Source: Candidatus Falkowbacteria bacterium CG10_big_fil_rev_8_21_14_0_10_39_11
Lineage (GTDB): Bacteria > Patescibacteriota > Patescibacteriia > UBA11705
Assembly: GCA_002773615.1 (NCBI GenBank)
Contig: PFAP01000035.1
Span: forward strand, 6,782-58,498
Direction of reading: 5' to 3'
Length of the DNA: 51,717 bases
Part shown: in pieces, positions 6,605-15,395 of the stretch
Layout of the letters: each line of letters opens with the position of its first letter
Numbering within the stretch: position 1 is the first letter of the stretch
The notes under the pieces: model-generated
What the model was told of the DNA's origin: nothing
Databases searched by the model: none
Seen by the model: the letters and a program-made list of their open reading frames with translations, nothing else
Program-made: the position numbers and the translations under genes

Positions 6605-6613
6605 TGGTATAAT
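6605..6613 (+). promoter_or_regulatory. Extended -10 promoter of the LTA-synthase-like gene
   Basis: TGGTATAAT, an extended -10 box with no good -35. It overlaps the nominal TTG start at 6602, which therefore cannot be the translation start. The transcript would begin near 6620, leaving a leader of about 18 bases. Confidence 0.6.
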
Positions 6614-6637
6614 ATATTTGTAAACAAAAATTTTCCA

Positions 6638-8578
6638 ATGATAAAAACAAAAATAAAAAATTACACATTATTTTCTCTTTTTTTGATAGTGCTGAATACT
6701 ATTTATTTTTATATTTATTTTTTATTACTCGATAGCAGCGTAACGTTACTATCGATTTTGTTTTTATTGTTTGGAGTTCTCAGCTACACTTTATTTATTC
6801 ATTTTTTCCGAGGATTGGTGTGGGAAATTATCAATTATCTTCTTATTGGTCTTTACTTTTTATTTACATTGGTGAACTTTGCCTATTTTAAGATTTTTGA
6901 TACATTCACTTCATTAAAAGGAACCGGAGTTGAACAGATAAACACATCTTTGCTGTCTCTTTTGAGTGATTATTTCTTTTTAGTGCCCATTTCATTATAC
7001 TTATTTTCCTTAATCACTTTTGTTGCAATCGTTTTTACTATAAAAAAATACGATACAAAAAGAGAAGCGGCGAAAGGAGAGGTTTTATTTCAAAATACAA
7101 CTATTTTATACAAGAATAAACGTAATTGGGCGGTACTGGCTCTAATCGTTGTCGCTTTTGTCGGTGTAAATCTGTTAGCTTTTTGGTGGACCAACTATAC
7201 GGCACAAAGACCCAAAGATTCATGGTGGAATGTCAGTGAACAAACCATTGATCTAGGTATTTGGGGACATGTATACAACACACTACTGGCAAAAAATCTG
7301 AATAATAAAACTCCACTTATAAATACAAATTTTCTCGAAAAATCGGAATATATAGAGGCAAATAACTTAGCAAAAACGAAATTACTTTATCAAGAAATAA
7401 AAAAACTTAGTCAAACATCGTCAACTCAAGAATTACCTAAGCTCACGGATAAACCCAACGTGATCGTAATTCAGCTAGAATCAATCGGACAGTTTGCACT
7501 GGACAATGAACCCTCTGTAATGCCATTTCTCAAGTCTTTAATGGAGACACATCCAACTGTAAAAAATTTTTACGCCAATAGTTGCGAAACCATAAATGCG
7601 GAGTTTTCAACCTTGTGCAGTTTTTGGCCTGATTCATACGAACCAATTCCATATTCTCATTTAGATAAAGACTATTATTGTCTACCTCAGGTTTTACAAG
7701 AAAGATATGGATATGAAACGTATTTTTTCCATGCCAATGAACCGGAATTCTGGCGCCGAGATGTTTTGGCACCAAAATGGGGTTTTAATAATATTTTTCA
7801 AACACCACCGATCAAGAAAAAAGCTTATGATGGCGTAGTTCTAGACAAAATGCTGACACTAACACAGGCCGAAGATAAGCCATATTTTGCATATGTGGTT
7901 ACCTTTAACAGCCATTCACCTCACAATCAAGAATTAATTGACTATCATAAACAAACAAACGGCTTTACAATCACACCATTTCAAGGATCAATTAACGATA
8001 ATTTTGATTCAATTGAAATAGACGAAGAAACCCTACGAAATTATTTTGGTTTCTTGAAATCAACCGATGACATGCTAAAAGATTTCTTTGCCAAAGCGGA
8101 AAAGCTCGGGGTGTTGGATAATACAATTATTCTACTACACAACGATCATCGATACTATAATTTTACTGATGGCACACTGGAAGATTTTTATCTTTACAAT
8201 CGCCTGCCTATGACCATGATCTTTCCAGGTGACAACAACGTTAATTTCCCAAATGTAGCCAGTCACATTGATTTGGCGCCAACACTACTGCAAATGGTTG
8301 AGCAGGAAAATTATAATCAGCCAGACAACTTTATCGGAACCAGTCTGTTTGATGAAAATTTCAAACCGCAGGCAGTTAACAAATGTCTAAGCAACGTATA
8401 TTTCGTTGATGAGAAATCAATTATTCAAGGCAATGCGAAAACCGAACAATATACTTTTTCTTTGACGCCGGATAATTTTCAGGATGAACAAAAACAGTAC
8501 TGGCAAGGATTTTTCAATGAGTTGATAAAAGTCAGTGACGATACTTTATTTGGCAATGAAATAAAAAAAACTGAATAA
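6638..8578 (+). CDS. LtaS-like membrane sulfatase-fold phosphoglycerol transferase
   Basis: 646 aa from the ATG at 6638; upstream codons overlap the promoter. Five hydrophobic helices fill roughly the first 190 residues, then an extracellular alkaline-phosphatase-type domain. Motifs: NVIVIQLES (metal-binding Glu), CETINAEFSTL with the threonine at the nucleophile position of LtaS (GKTSDAEF), YFFHAN..FWRRD, and IILLHNDHR (Asp-His metal ligands). These enzymes polymerise or transfer glycerol-phosphate, or modify other envelope polymers, on the outer membrane face. The key residues look intact. The substrate cannot be told from sequence. It is a single gene between a terminator and transposase remains. 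Confidence 0.85.
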   Translation: MIKTKIKNYTLFSLFLIVLNTIYFYIYFLLLDSSVTLLSILFLLFGVLSYTLFIHFFRGLVWEIINYLLIGLYFLFTLVNFAYFKIFDTFTSLKGTGVEQINTSLLSLLSDYFFLVPISLYLFSLITFVAIVFTIKKYDTKREAAKGEVLFQNTTILYKNKRNWAVLALIVVAFVGVNLLAFWWTNYTAQRPKDSWWNVSEQTIDLGIWGHVYNTLLAKNLNNKTPLINTNFLEKSEYIEANNLAKTKLLYQEIKKLSQTSSTQELPKLTDKPNVIVIQLESIGQFALDNEPSVMPFLKSLMETHPTVKNFYANSCETINAEFSTLCSFWPDSYEPIPYSHLDKDYYCLPQVLQERYGYETYFFHANEPEFWRRDVLAPKWGFNNIFQTPPIKKKAYDGVVLDKMLTLTQAEDKPYFAYVVTFNSHSPHNQELIDYHKQTNGFTITPFQGSINDNFDSIEIDEETLRNYFGFLKSTDDMLKDFFAKAEKLGVLDNTIILLHNDHRYYNFTDGTLEDFYLYNRLPMTMIFPGDNNVNFPNVASHIDLAPTLLQMVEQENYNQPDNFIGTSLFDENFKPQAVNKCLSNVYFVDEKSIIQGNAKTEQYTFSLTPDNFQDEQKQYWQGFFNELIKVSDDTLFGNEIKKTE

Positions 8579-8686
8579 ACAAATTTTGGTACTAAAACTG
8601 GCAAAAATACTTTTATAAATTCAATCTTGTGCAAAAAGGATAACATTTTACTGAGTGTTGTCTTTTTTTTCTCTTATAATTAAGAC

Positions 8687-9210
8687 ATGAAAAACATCAA
8701 GAAAAATAATGAGTTACCATACTTTGTGACCATTGATGTTTTCTACAAATATCCGTTGTTCAATAACACAAAATTTGCTGAGATACTATTGGATAACACA
8801 ATTTACGATCAAAAAAGTTGCGATTCGATCTTTTGTCTTGGGCAATCATGCCAACACATGTGCACATGATAATAAAAACTAGCAATGACAAAAATAATAT
8901 CTCAAAAATTATCCAGTTGATTAAATATTGAACGGCCAGAGATATCAAGCAGACAGGCGAATCTCCCAACCCAACCCGACTGCCAGGCAGTCGGTTGGGT
9001 GGGAGAAGTTATAACGTTTCGACATATAGACGACATGCAAACTCAATTTGGCAGCAGAGTTTTTATAGAAGAATTTTTAATGATGAGTATAATCTTGAGC
9101 GTGCTCTCAACTATGTCATCAACAACCACACTAAACACAATCTCCCAGATAACTTTGGCCAGATCCCACAAACTTATTTTGATCAAAAACTAATTTATAA
9201 ACTGTTATGA
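8687..9210 (+). pseudogene. Decayed REP-associated tyrosine (Y1) transposase
   Basis: The parts of a RAYT/IS200-like transposase lie in two frames. First MKNIKKNNELPYFVTIDVFYKYPLFNN (8687 onward), then after a one-base slip in the A-run at 8811-8816, LRFDLLSWAIMPTHVHMIIKT, which carries the HUH motif (HVH). That frame runs to 9210 through NISKIIQLIKY, a TGA at 8929-8931, a palindromic insert, and SIWQQSFYRRIFNDEYNLERALNYVINNH..HNLP, the typical family C-terminus with the catalytic tyrosine region. The frameshift and stop make it inactive. It ends across the start of comEC (9207), so it is probably an old insertion just before the competence genes. Confidence 0.82.
8963..9005. repeat. Long GC-rich palindrome inside the transposase remnant
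   Basis: CTCCCA..CCCAACCCGACTGCC pairs with GGCAGTCGGTTGGG..TGGGAG over about 20 base pairs with almost no loop. Its core CTGCC/GGCAG is shared with the palindrome at 47971-48026. REP-like elements are the natural substrates of RAYT transposases, so a REP-like element lying within the transposase gene is plausible. Confidence 0.6.
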
Positions 9211-10676
9211 ATAAGTCCAGCAAAATTTTCTTCTTTTGGCTCTTTTTCTTGGCTGGTATATTTATTAGCAATTATTTTTTAATTAATTCCCACTTTATAT
9301 ATGTACTGTGTGTTTTTGTTCCAATTGCCCTGCTGATTATTCGACAAAAAATGATGGCCGTACTCCTATTCGCTTTAATCATTGGTATCTGGCGCCTGCA
9401 AATCGACATCCCCACCATAAATACAGGCCATATTGCATACTATATTGATCAAAAAATAACTTTTGAAGCCATAATATCAGAAGTTGACACTCGAAGTGAT
9501 CATGTAAAATTGACAGCTGAGACAGAATTCATAATTATAAATAAGCAAATCAGTAATGTGCGCGGAAAAATATTGATAAAAAATAGTTTGTATCCCAAAT
9601 ACAACTATGGTGACAAAATTCAGGTAGAATGCAAAATCGTAAAGCCCGAACCAATTGAAAATTTTCGTTATGATCGATATTTAGCACGTTACAATATTTA
9701 TGCGACCTGTTATCAACCGAGAATTCAAGTAATCGCAACCAATCAAGGTAATTATGTTCTGGCGGCAATATTAAATTTTAAAAAAAAGATCGAGAATATT
9801 ATTAACAAAACTATCCCTGAGCCACAGGCGGCTTTTTTATCCGGAATCTTGCTTGGGACAAGAACGGGAATCCCTCAAAATCTGCTAGACAAATTCAATA
9901 CTACTGGGATCACTCATATAATTGCCATTTCCGGCTATAATATAACAATAATTGCCACGATTCTGATGAATTTAACCTTGGCTTTGTACATACCAAGGAA
10001 AAAAGCTTTTTGGCTGATATTAATTACCATAATCGCATTCACAATTCTAGCGGGAATGAGCGCCGCCGTAGTGCGAGCCAGTATTATGGGTATGTTAGTG
10101 TTGTATGTAAAATATTTGGGACGAAAATCTTCTACGACTAACATTCTAATTTACAGCGCCACGCTAATGTGTCTCATCAATCCAAAAATTCTGCGAGATG
10201 ACGCTGGCTTTCAATTGTCATTCATGGCGACTATTGGTCTCATATATTTTGAGCCAATTGTCAGTAAATATTTTCAGTGGGTAACTCCAAAATTTGGGAT
10301 CCAAGAAAATTTTGTCTGCACCATATCAGCCATAATTTTAACTACTCCATTGATTCTCTATCAATTTGGGCGGCTGTCAATCGTGGCCCCGATTGTCAAC
10401 TTGTTGATTTTGTCGATAATTCCCCCAATTATGCTAGTAGGATTTATTCAAGTAATCTTTGGAGCCATTTCAATCTCCCTGGGACAAGCAATCGGACACA
10501 TCTCCTGGCTAATGATGGAATATATTATTCAAATTGTGAATGTTTTTTCATCTTGGATATGGGCTTCAATCAATATTCATTTCAATGTTTATTTAATGCT
10601 CAGTAGTTATCTGCTCATTTTTTATTTAATAAAAAAGAAAAAATATGTACAAACACAAGAGAATCTTATTCATTAG
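9207..10676 (+). CDS. comEC: ComEC/Rec2 competence channel, membrane part
   Basis: 489 aa. An N-terminal pair of helices, an OB-like extracellular domain (ITFEAIISEVDTRSDHVKL...RGKILIK), then the competence domain: PEPQAAFLSGILLGTRTGIP, FNTTGITHIIAISGYNITII, AAVVRASIMGML and DDAGFQLSFMATIGLIY, with about ten membrane helices. ComEC passes single-stranded DNA into the cytoplasm during natural transformation. The usual C-terminal metallo-beta-lactamase domain is missing from this chain and is encoded by the next, overlapping gene (32-base overlap). The ATG at 9207 overlaps the end of the transposase remnant. With the pilus operon in the same window, it suggests a DNA-uptake capability. Confidence 0.92.
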   Translation: MNKSSKIFFFWLFFLAGIFISNYFLINSHFIYVLCVFVPIALLIIRQKMMAVLLFALIIGIWRLQIDIPTINTGHIAYYIDQKITFEAIISEVDTRSDHVKLTAETEFIIINKQISNVRGKILIKNSLYPKYNYGDKIQVECKIVKPEPIENFRYDRYLARYNIYATCYQPRIQVIATNQGNYVLAAILNFKKKIENIINKTIPEPQAAFLSGILLGTRTGIPQNLLDKFNTTGITHIIAISGYNITIIATILMNLTLALYIPRKKAFWLILITIIAFTILAGMSAAVVRASIMGMLVLYVKYLGRKSSTTNILIYSATLMCLINPKILRDDAGFQLSFMATIGLIYFEPIVSKYFQWVTPKFGIQENFVCTISAIILTTPLILYQFGRLSIVAPIVNLLILSIIPPIMLVGFIQVIFGAISISLGQAIGHISWLMMEYIIQIVNVFSSWIWASINIHFNVYLMLSSYLLIFYLIKKKKYVQTQENLIH

Positions 10677-11544
10677 CTTATTCATAATTTCGGTATCAAT
10701 TTCATACTGGTATTTTCATAATCAAATTTTTTTTCTGCTACAAAATATCAGTCCGACAGTCGAAGGTGAAAAGTTATTGTCAGTATCGTTTCTAGATGTG
10801 GGCCAAGGAGATTCCATATATATTAAAACTCCGGATCAAACAGACATATTAATAGACGGCGGACCAGATAATAAAGTTCTAAGTGAACTTGGCGAAACCA
10901 TGGACTTTTGGGACCATCAAATCGACATTATGATTCTCACCCATCCTCACGCTGATCATATTGTGGGTTTAATTGAAGTCCTAAAACGCTATGAAGTTCA
11001 ATCGGTTTACTATACTGGCGTGATTTATCCAAGCCGAGAGTATGTAATTTGGCTTAGTTTAATTGAAGAACAAGACATCCCATTGTTTGTGGTAACCAAG
11101 GAGTTTGAATTGAGACTGGCTGACAAGACCGAACTGGATTTCTTGTATCCAAATAGAGACATTACTCATGAAAGATTTGAAGAAGTTAATAACTCATCTA
11201 TTGTGACTAAATTAATTTACGATCAGACTTCATTTTTATTTACCGGAGATGCAGAAAAAGAAGTGGAAGCAGAACTGATTGAACGTGATATTAATTTACA
11301 AGCAACTGTTCTGAAATTAGGACATCATGGGAGTAATTCATCCAGCAGCGAAGCTTTTTTACAAGCTGTCAATCCAAAGTTGGCAATAATCCAAGTTGGA
11401 ACGAACAATAGCTTTGGTCATCCGCATTTAATTACATTAAAAAGATTAGAACGAATTGGAATGCCAATATTGAGAAATGATTTTGAGGGAACAATTAAAC
11501 TCGAAAGCGATGGAATCAATATTTATAGAAATTATTCTAATTAA
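10645..11544 (+). CDS. ComEC-type metallo-beta-lactamase domain protein (split ComEC C-terminus)
   Basis: 299 aa. One N-terminal hydrophobic segment (residues ~5-25) and then a lactamase fold: VSFLDVGQGDSIYIKTPDQTDILIDGGPD, the metal motif THPHADHIVGL, TGDAEKEVE, and LGHHGSNSSSS. This is the domain that normally ends ComEC and is proposed to degrade the non-transported DNA strand. Being membrane-anchored on its own, it probably sits outside next to the channel encoded by the overlapping upstream gene. All metal ligands appear present. Split ComEC occurs in several CPR genomes. Confidence 0.9.
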   Translation: MYKHKRILFISLFIISVSISYWYFHNQIFFLLQNISPTVEGEKLLSVSFLDVGQGDSIYIKTPDQTDILIDGGPDNKVLSELGETMDFWDHQIDIMILTHPHADHIVGLIEVLKRYEVQSVYYTGVIYPSREYVIWLSLIEEQDIPLFVVTKEFELRLADKTELDFLYPNRDITHERFEEVNNSSIVTKLIYDQTSFLFTGDAEKEVEAELIERDINLQATVLKLGHHGSNSSSSEAFLQAVNPKLAIIQVGTNNSFGHPHLITLKRLERIGMPILRNDFEGTIKLESDGINIYRNYSN

Positions 11545-11585
11545 CTTAATTAATCTAATTACTCTAAATAATAACCAATAAACAA

Positions 11586-11966
11586 ATGTCAAACAAAGAA
11601 AAAAATAATAGTCGTAAATATGACTTGGAGGAAAGAACTGCATCTTTTGGAGAGCAAATCATTAAACTTGCAAAAATTATACCTTATAATCCTGTTACTC
11701 AGAGACTAATTCCTCAACTTGTTGCGGCTGGAACTAGTATAGGAGCAAACTATTGCGAGGCAGATGATGCTGTCTCACCAAAATACTTCAGAAATAAAAT
11801 TGGGTTTTGTAAAAAGGAAAGCAGAGAAACAAAACATTTTTTACGAATGCTAAAAATTGCCACCCCAAGACTAAACGAAGAAATTAATATTTTATTGCAG
11901 GAAGCAAGAGAATTAAATTTGATTTTCAATTCTATTTTTATTAAAGTAAACAGAAAGTTGGAATAA
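11586..11966 (+). CDS. Four-helix-bundle protein (S23/rRNA-intervening-sequence type)
   Basis: 126 aa. Family hallmarks: YDLEERTASFGEQIIKLAKIIP..P.TQRLIPQLVAAGTSIGANYCEADDAVSPKYFRNKIGFCKKESRETKHFLRML. These small helical proteins (related to Avd of diversity-generating retroelements) were first found inside 23S rRNA insertions; their function is unknown. Here it is a free-standing gene 41 bases after the lactamase gene. No rRNA and no retroelement template repeat are seen nearby. A second, broken member lies at 34881-35252. Confidence 0.85.
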   Translation: MSNKEKNNSRKYDLEERTASFGEQIIKLAKIIPYNPVTQRLIPQLVAAGTSIGANYCEADDAVSPKYFRNKIGFCKKESRETKHFLRMLKIATPRLNEEINILLQEARELNLIFNSIFIKVNRKLE

Positions 11967-12059
11967 TTGGCATTACTTTAGGTAAATTAGTGTAATTAGA
12001 ATAATTAGATCAATTTATTTTTTATCTTGAAAAATAAAAAAAATGGTTTGTTAACCATT

Positions 12060-13259
12060 TTACGAAGAAAATTCCTTGCTCAACATGCTGGCACACTGAT
12101 TGTAAATCATCACTACACCGGCGATCAATAAGCCAGACCAGAATCCAACGCTGACAATGCCAACGATTAGAATAAATGTCGTCGCCAGACCGGTCCAGAA
12201 CCGCTTCATGGCGCCAGAAACTGAGGGACTTTTACCTAGCAAGCTCAAAAGTAAAGTAATGACAATACCTCTCATCAGCAAGCCATCAATAAACAAAGCG
12301 AGAATGCCATTGGAAGCAATAATAATAACCACAATAGAAGGTACTCCAATAATAATGGCCTCGAACATTTTAACATTGTCAAGTTTCGTGTCATCAGTAC
12401 CGGCATCATACATCAGAAGATTGAAGATTAGAGAAAGAATTGATCCCATACTCAGGAAAACACAGATGTAATCAACAACCTTCCAATCGGCAAGTGAAGC
12501 AGAGTCATAAACCCCATTGAACCAAGGCACAATATCAAAGACTGACTTAGCACTCAAAATACTAGCTAGGAAGATGGTCACACCAATGATTATAAAATCA
12601 ATGATCGCCTCTTTCAAACGATACACATTGACCTTGGTGGCAGCAAAAAGGATGGTGTTGTAAGCCAAGTGAGCTACAATAGAAGCGACCAATCCGTGCT
12701 TCACAAAGATATACGAAAAGAAGACACCGACAATAAACTGGGGCAATACCATATAGATTTTTCGCTTATCTTTTCTATCTTTGAAATTCAACAGATGGAT
12801 CAAACTCCACAAACTATTTCCGATAATCAAGAAGGTGTAAAAGCCAACTGTACCACTGGCTGGGAACATCTCGGGAAGAACCCCAAGAAACAGCCATCGA
12901 GCCACAACCTCTTCCAAGGCAATCAGAATGACAAAATTTTGGAAGTGATAATCTGCATCTTGATGCAAAGCAAAAATATCATCCAGAGCATGCCCACCAA
13001 CATTTACTCTCAAGATATACTTGAACAACAAAAAGATGGTCATTGAAATGATAAAGGTAACACTGGCAATCAATAGAAGAGCTGGTAAAGAACTGAGAAA
13101 CCCTTGATCACTGCGCGAAATTTCTGCAACCCCTCCGGTAACAAATACGCCAAATTCATTGAAAATACTGATATAAGGTGAGAAAAACAAACCAATACCC
13201 AGCATAACCAAAAAAGTCGTGTACTTTGACCAAATTCGTTGCTTTTTGAGTAGCTCCAT
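12060..13259 (-). CDS. CPBP-family intramembrane metalloprotease
   Basis: 399 aa from the ATG at 13259, chosen because AGGAGG precedes it by seven bases; the longer frame would begin with the ribosome site itself. About ten membrane helices. Catalytic motifs of the CAAX protease and bacteriocin-processing (Abi) family: EEVVARW (Glu-Glu...Arg), SLIHLLNF (His) and HLAYNTILF (His...Asn). These proteins cleave within the membrane or act in bacteriocin immunity; the substrate is unknown. The ~170-residue C-terminal part is an additional helical region not needed for the core. It stands alone, opposite in direction to its neighbours. Confidence 0.85.
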   Translation of the reverse strand: MELLKKQRIWSKYTTFLVMLGIGLFFSPYISIFNEFGVFVTGGVAEISRSDQGFLSSLPALLLIASVTFIISMTIFLLFKYILRVNVGGHALDDIFALHQDADYHFQNFVILIALEEVVARWLFLGVLPEMFPASGTVGFYTFLIIGNSLWSLIHLLNFKDRKDKRKIYMVLPQFIVGVFFSYIFVKHGLVASIVAHLAYNTILFAATKVNVYRLKEAIIDFIIIGVTIFLASILSAKSVFDIVPWFNGVYDSASLADWKVVDYICVFLSMGSILSLIFNLLMYDAGTDDTKLDNVKMFEAIIIGVPSIVVIIIASNGILALFIDGLLMRGIVITLLLSLLGKSPSVSGAMKRFWTGLATTFILIVGIVSVGFWSGLLIAGVVMIYNQCASMLSKEFSS

Positions 13260-13388
13260 TCGTGTCCTCCTGTTTTGGGTCTTGAACACTACTTTTTAAC
13301 ATAATGAGTTAATTTTGTCAATAGCATGGTTTACAAGCGCTTAATTCTTCGCTATAATAAAAGCGTTTTAACCATAATTTTAAATTTT

Positions 13389-13961
13389 ATGAAAGAAAAA
13401 TCTCTAGTTCTCATCAAACCAGATGGTGTACAAAGAGCTTTGGTGGGAGAAATTATTGGCCGATTTGAGCGCTGCGGACTAAAAATCATTGGTTTGAAGG
13501 TGGTCAAGGCAACTCAGGAAATTGCCGGTGAACATTATGCCAATGATGAAAAATGGCTTTTGAGTGTCGGTGAAAAAGCGATTGAAGCCGCAAAAAAACG
13601 AGGTGATGAAGTGACTGAAACCGCCATGGAAATCGGACAACGCGTTCGTAATCAACTGATGGAATACATTGCCATGTCTCCGGTCATTGCGATATGTATT
13701 GAAGGACATAATGCAGTAGCCAAAATCAGAAAATTGGTTGGTGGTACAAATCCACAAGATGCTGAACCAGGTACTATTCGCGGAGATTATTCAATCGACT
13801 CATTCAAAATGGCTGATCAATCAGGCCGGCCAATTCAAAACCTAATTCATGCATCCGGAGAAGTGGCAGAAGCGGAACGAGAAATTAAGATCTGGTTCAA
13901 AGATGAAGAATTGTTTGACTGGGAACGAGCGGATGAAGCTCTTATTTATCGAACGGTTTAA
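13389..13961 (+). CDS. ndk: Nucleoside diphosphate kinase
   Basis: 190 aa from the ATG at 13389 (MKEKSLVLIKPDGVQRALVGEIIGRFE), which matches the family start; the longer frame adds an unrelated leader. Signature features: the KPDGVQR loop, GGTNPQDAEPGTIRGDYSID, and the NLIHASGEVAEAEREI segment containing the phospho-accepting His. An extra stretch of about 40 residues follows HYAND (EKWLLSVGEKAIEAAKKRGDEV...), making it longer than the usual ~140 aa, a variant seen in some archaea and CPR. It balances nucleoside triphosphate pools. It ends in its own terminator. Confidence 0.95.
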   Translation: MKEKSLVLIKPDGVQRALVGEIIGRFERCGLKIIGLKVVKATQEIAGEHYANDEKWLLSVGEKAIEAAKKRGDEVTETAMEIGQRVRNQLMEYIAMSPVIAICIEGHNAVAKIRKLVGGTNPQDAEPGTIRGDYSIDSFKMADQSGRPIQNLIHASGEVAEAEREIKIWFKDEELFDWERADEALIYRTV

Positions 13962-13973
13962 GATAAAAAAAAG

Positions 13974-13994
13974 CCTCCATTCTGGAGGTTTTTT
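13974..13994 (+). terminator. Intrinsic terminator after ndk
   Basis: CCTCCA / TGGAGG (13974-13979 with 13983-13988) followed by six T. Confidence 0.9.
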
Positions 13995-14080
13995 ATTTGC
14001 AAACATCAAGGAAATAGAGTAATATATGGTCAATGTGTCATTTAACAATTTTCAAAACATTCTCCAGAAAGGAGCTCGGA

Positions 14081-15067
14081 ATGGACATTGAATATGGAGT
14101 AATGGTCAACCCCAAAGCGGGCAAGGGTTACAAACAGTTGGCACCGTTACATAAACTGTCCAGAAGTAGACTTTATGAAGACATTATGTCGTTTAACATG
14201 ACAAATCATGTTGATGAAATCAAACCAACAATTTTGAAACTGATCAATGAATATGGTGTAAAATTTATTTTTGTTTTCGGTGGAGATGGAACAGCTCAAA
14301 AAATCGTCAACATTGTCATCTATGAGTTCTTGCGTGGAAGAATCAAATACATCCCAAAGATCATATTGCTGGGTGGTGGTACACAAAAAGCAATTTTCCA
14401 ATGGCTGGGCTGGCGGAAAGAAAAGCCGGAAGATATTTTTCAACGGGTAGTGCAATCGCCATTTGAGCAGTTGCCGCTGCGTAAATTGAGACCCTTGCAA
14501 ATCACCTTTACCAATGCTGATAAAAATCGAGAAGAAACTCACTATGGCTTTATTTTTATCATGGGAGCGATCAATCGAGTAATTGAATTGTATGACTCAG
14601 AAGGAAAATCATTTCTTAATGGTTTAAAACATGTTGGCCTGGGTGCGATTGCAAGCTTGATCAAAGTTCCCAGAAAACACGCAAAATTGATTCATCAATT
14701 CAAGGCTAAAATGTCAGCCAACAATTTGCTATTGCCTCAGAACAATCCACTCAGTGTGGTTTGCAGTGTAACGGAAAGTCTCCTCTTTGGAATTGAACCA
14801 TTTGTGGGCCGAGCGGAAAGCAACCAGTTTTATGCGCTGTGTTATTCGATTCCACCTTGGGCTCTGTCTCCGCTAATTCCAGTAACCGTCCGCGGTAGCT
14901 ATGTGCCTCCAGGAGATTTGTTCCTAAATAGACCGGTATTCACCTTTGAATTGACACCTGAAGATGAAAGAACATTTTTTATTGATGGAGAATTTTATAA
15001 TGCTGAACCCGGTTCGCCAATCTCAATAAAATTGGGACCGGAGATTGAAATGGTCTCCTACTTTTAA
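14081..15067 (+). CDS. Diacylglycerol/lipid kinase family protein
   Basis: 328 aa from the ATG at 14081, placed after AAAGGAG. N-terminal DAGK catalytic domain: YGVMVNPKAGKG, FIFVFGGDGTAQKIVN (the GGDGT nucleotide-binding signature) and ILLGGGTQKAIF, where other members have GTGN. The C-terminal beta-sandwich shows VRGSYVPPGDLFLNRPVF..FELTPEDERTFFIDGEFYN. Related enzymes phosphorylate diacylglycerol, sphingosine or other lipids on the cytoplasmic side; the substrate is not predictable. GGTQ in place of GTGN is unusual. Single gene with its own terminator. Confidence 0.82.
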   Translation: MDIEYGVMVNPKAGKGYKQLAPLHKLSRSRLYEDIMSFNMTNHVDEIKPTILKLINEYGVKFIFVFGGDGTAQKIVNIVIYEFLRGRIKYIPKIILLGGGTQKAIFQWLGWRKEKPEDIFQRVVQSPFEQLPLRKLRPLQITFTNADKNREETHYGFIFIMGAINRVIELYDSEGKSFLNGLKHVGLGAIASLIKVPRKHAKLIHQFKAKMSANNLLLPQNNPLSVVCSVTESLLFGIEPFVGRAESNQFYALCYSIPPWALSPLIPVTVRGSYVPPGDLFLNRPVFTFELTPEDERTFFIDGEFYNAEPGSPISIKLGPEIEMVSYF

Positions 15068-15090
15068 CCTCTTAACACAGAGGTTTTTTT
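15068..15090 (+). terminator. Intrinsic terminator after the lipid kinase gene
   Basis: CCTCT / AGAGG (15068-15072 with 15079-15083), seven T. Confidence 0.85.
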
Positions 15091-15141
15091 GACTTGAAAA
15101 ACTTATAAATATGAGGTAGAATATAAAAAGATTTCTGGCTG

Positions 15142-15169
15142 TTGCGTAATTGATAGCGCGTGTGCCTGG
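15142..15169 (+). pseudogene. Partial tRNA-Pro duplicate
   Basis: Aligned with the intact tRNA-Pro just downstream, from the D-arm to the anticodon stem, 23 of 28 positions agree, and four of the five differences are C-to-T or G-to-A transitions. Acceptor and T-arms are missing, so it is a remnant. Confidence 0.55.
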
Positions 15170-15187
15170 TCCCGAACTTAAATATAC

Positions 15188-15263
15188 CGGAGTATAGCGC
15201 AGTTGGTAGCGCGTGCGCCTGGGGGGCGTGAGGTCGTCGGTTCAAGTCCGGCTACTCCGACCA
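15188..15263 (+). tRNA. tRNA-Pro (GGG), CCA encoded
   Basis: Acceptor CGGAGTA / TACTCCG, D-arm GCGC...GCGC, anticodon stem TGCGC / GCGTG with loop CTGGGGG giving anticodon GGG at 15221-15223, T-arm with GGTTCAAGTCC, discriminator A, and CCA at 15261-15263. Confidence 0.95.
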
Positions 15264-15297
15264 TTTTATTTAATTTTTACTGCGGGGTAAAGGGGCG

Positions 15298-15372
15298 TTC
15301 TTGCCATGTAACATATGCTACATGGCGGTCGCTGGTTCTCCGCCGAAGGACGGACTCGTCCTCTGGCAAGAA
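15298..15372. ncRNA. Cloverleaf-like four-way junction element between two tRNAs
   Basis: A closing stem TTCTTGCC / GGCAAGAA (15298-15305 with 15365-15372) encloses three hairpins: ATGTA/TACAT with an 8-nt loop, GGCGG/CCGCC with an 11-nt loop, and GGAC/GTCC with a 6-nt loop. At 75 nt this has tRNA size and topology, but no GTTC-type T-loop or 7-nt anticodon loop. On the minus strand the arm order (4-bp, 5-bp, 5-bp) is even more tRNA-like. It may be a degenerate tRNA, a processing signal or a small structured RNA. Confidence 0.5.
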
Positions 15373-15395
15373 GTCCAGTCAGCCCAAGACTATTA

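Noticed and set aside
6602-6637. TTG at 6602 as start of the LTA-synthase-like protein
   Set aside because: It overlaps the extended -10 promoter box, so it would not be in the transcript.
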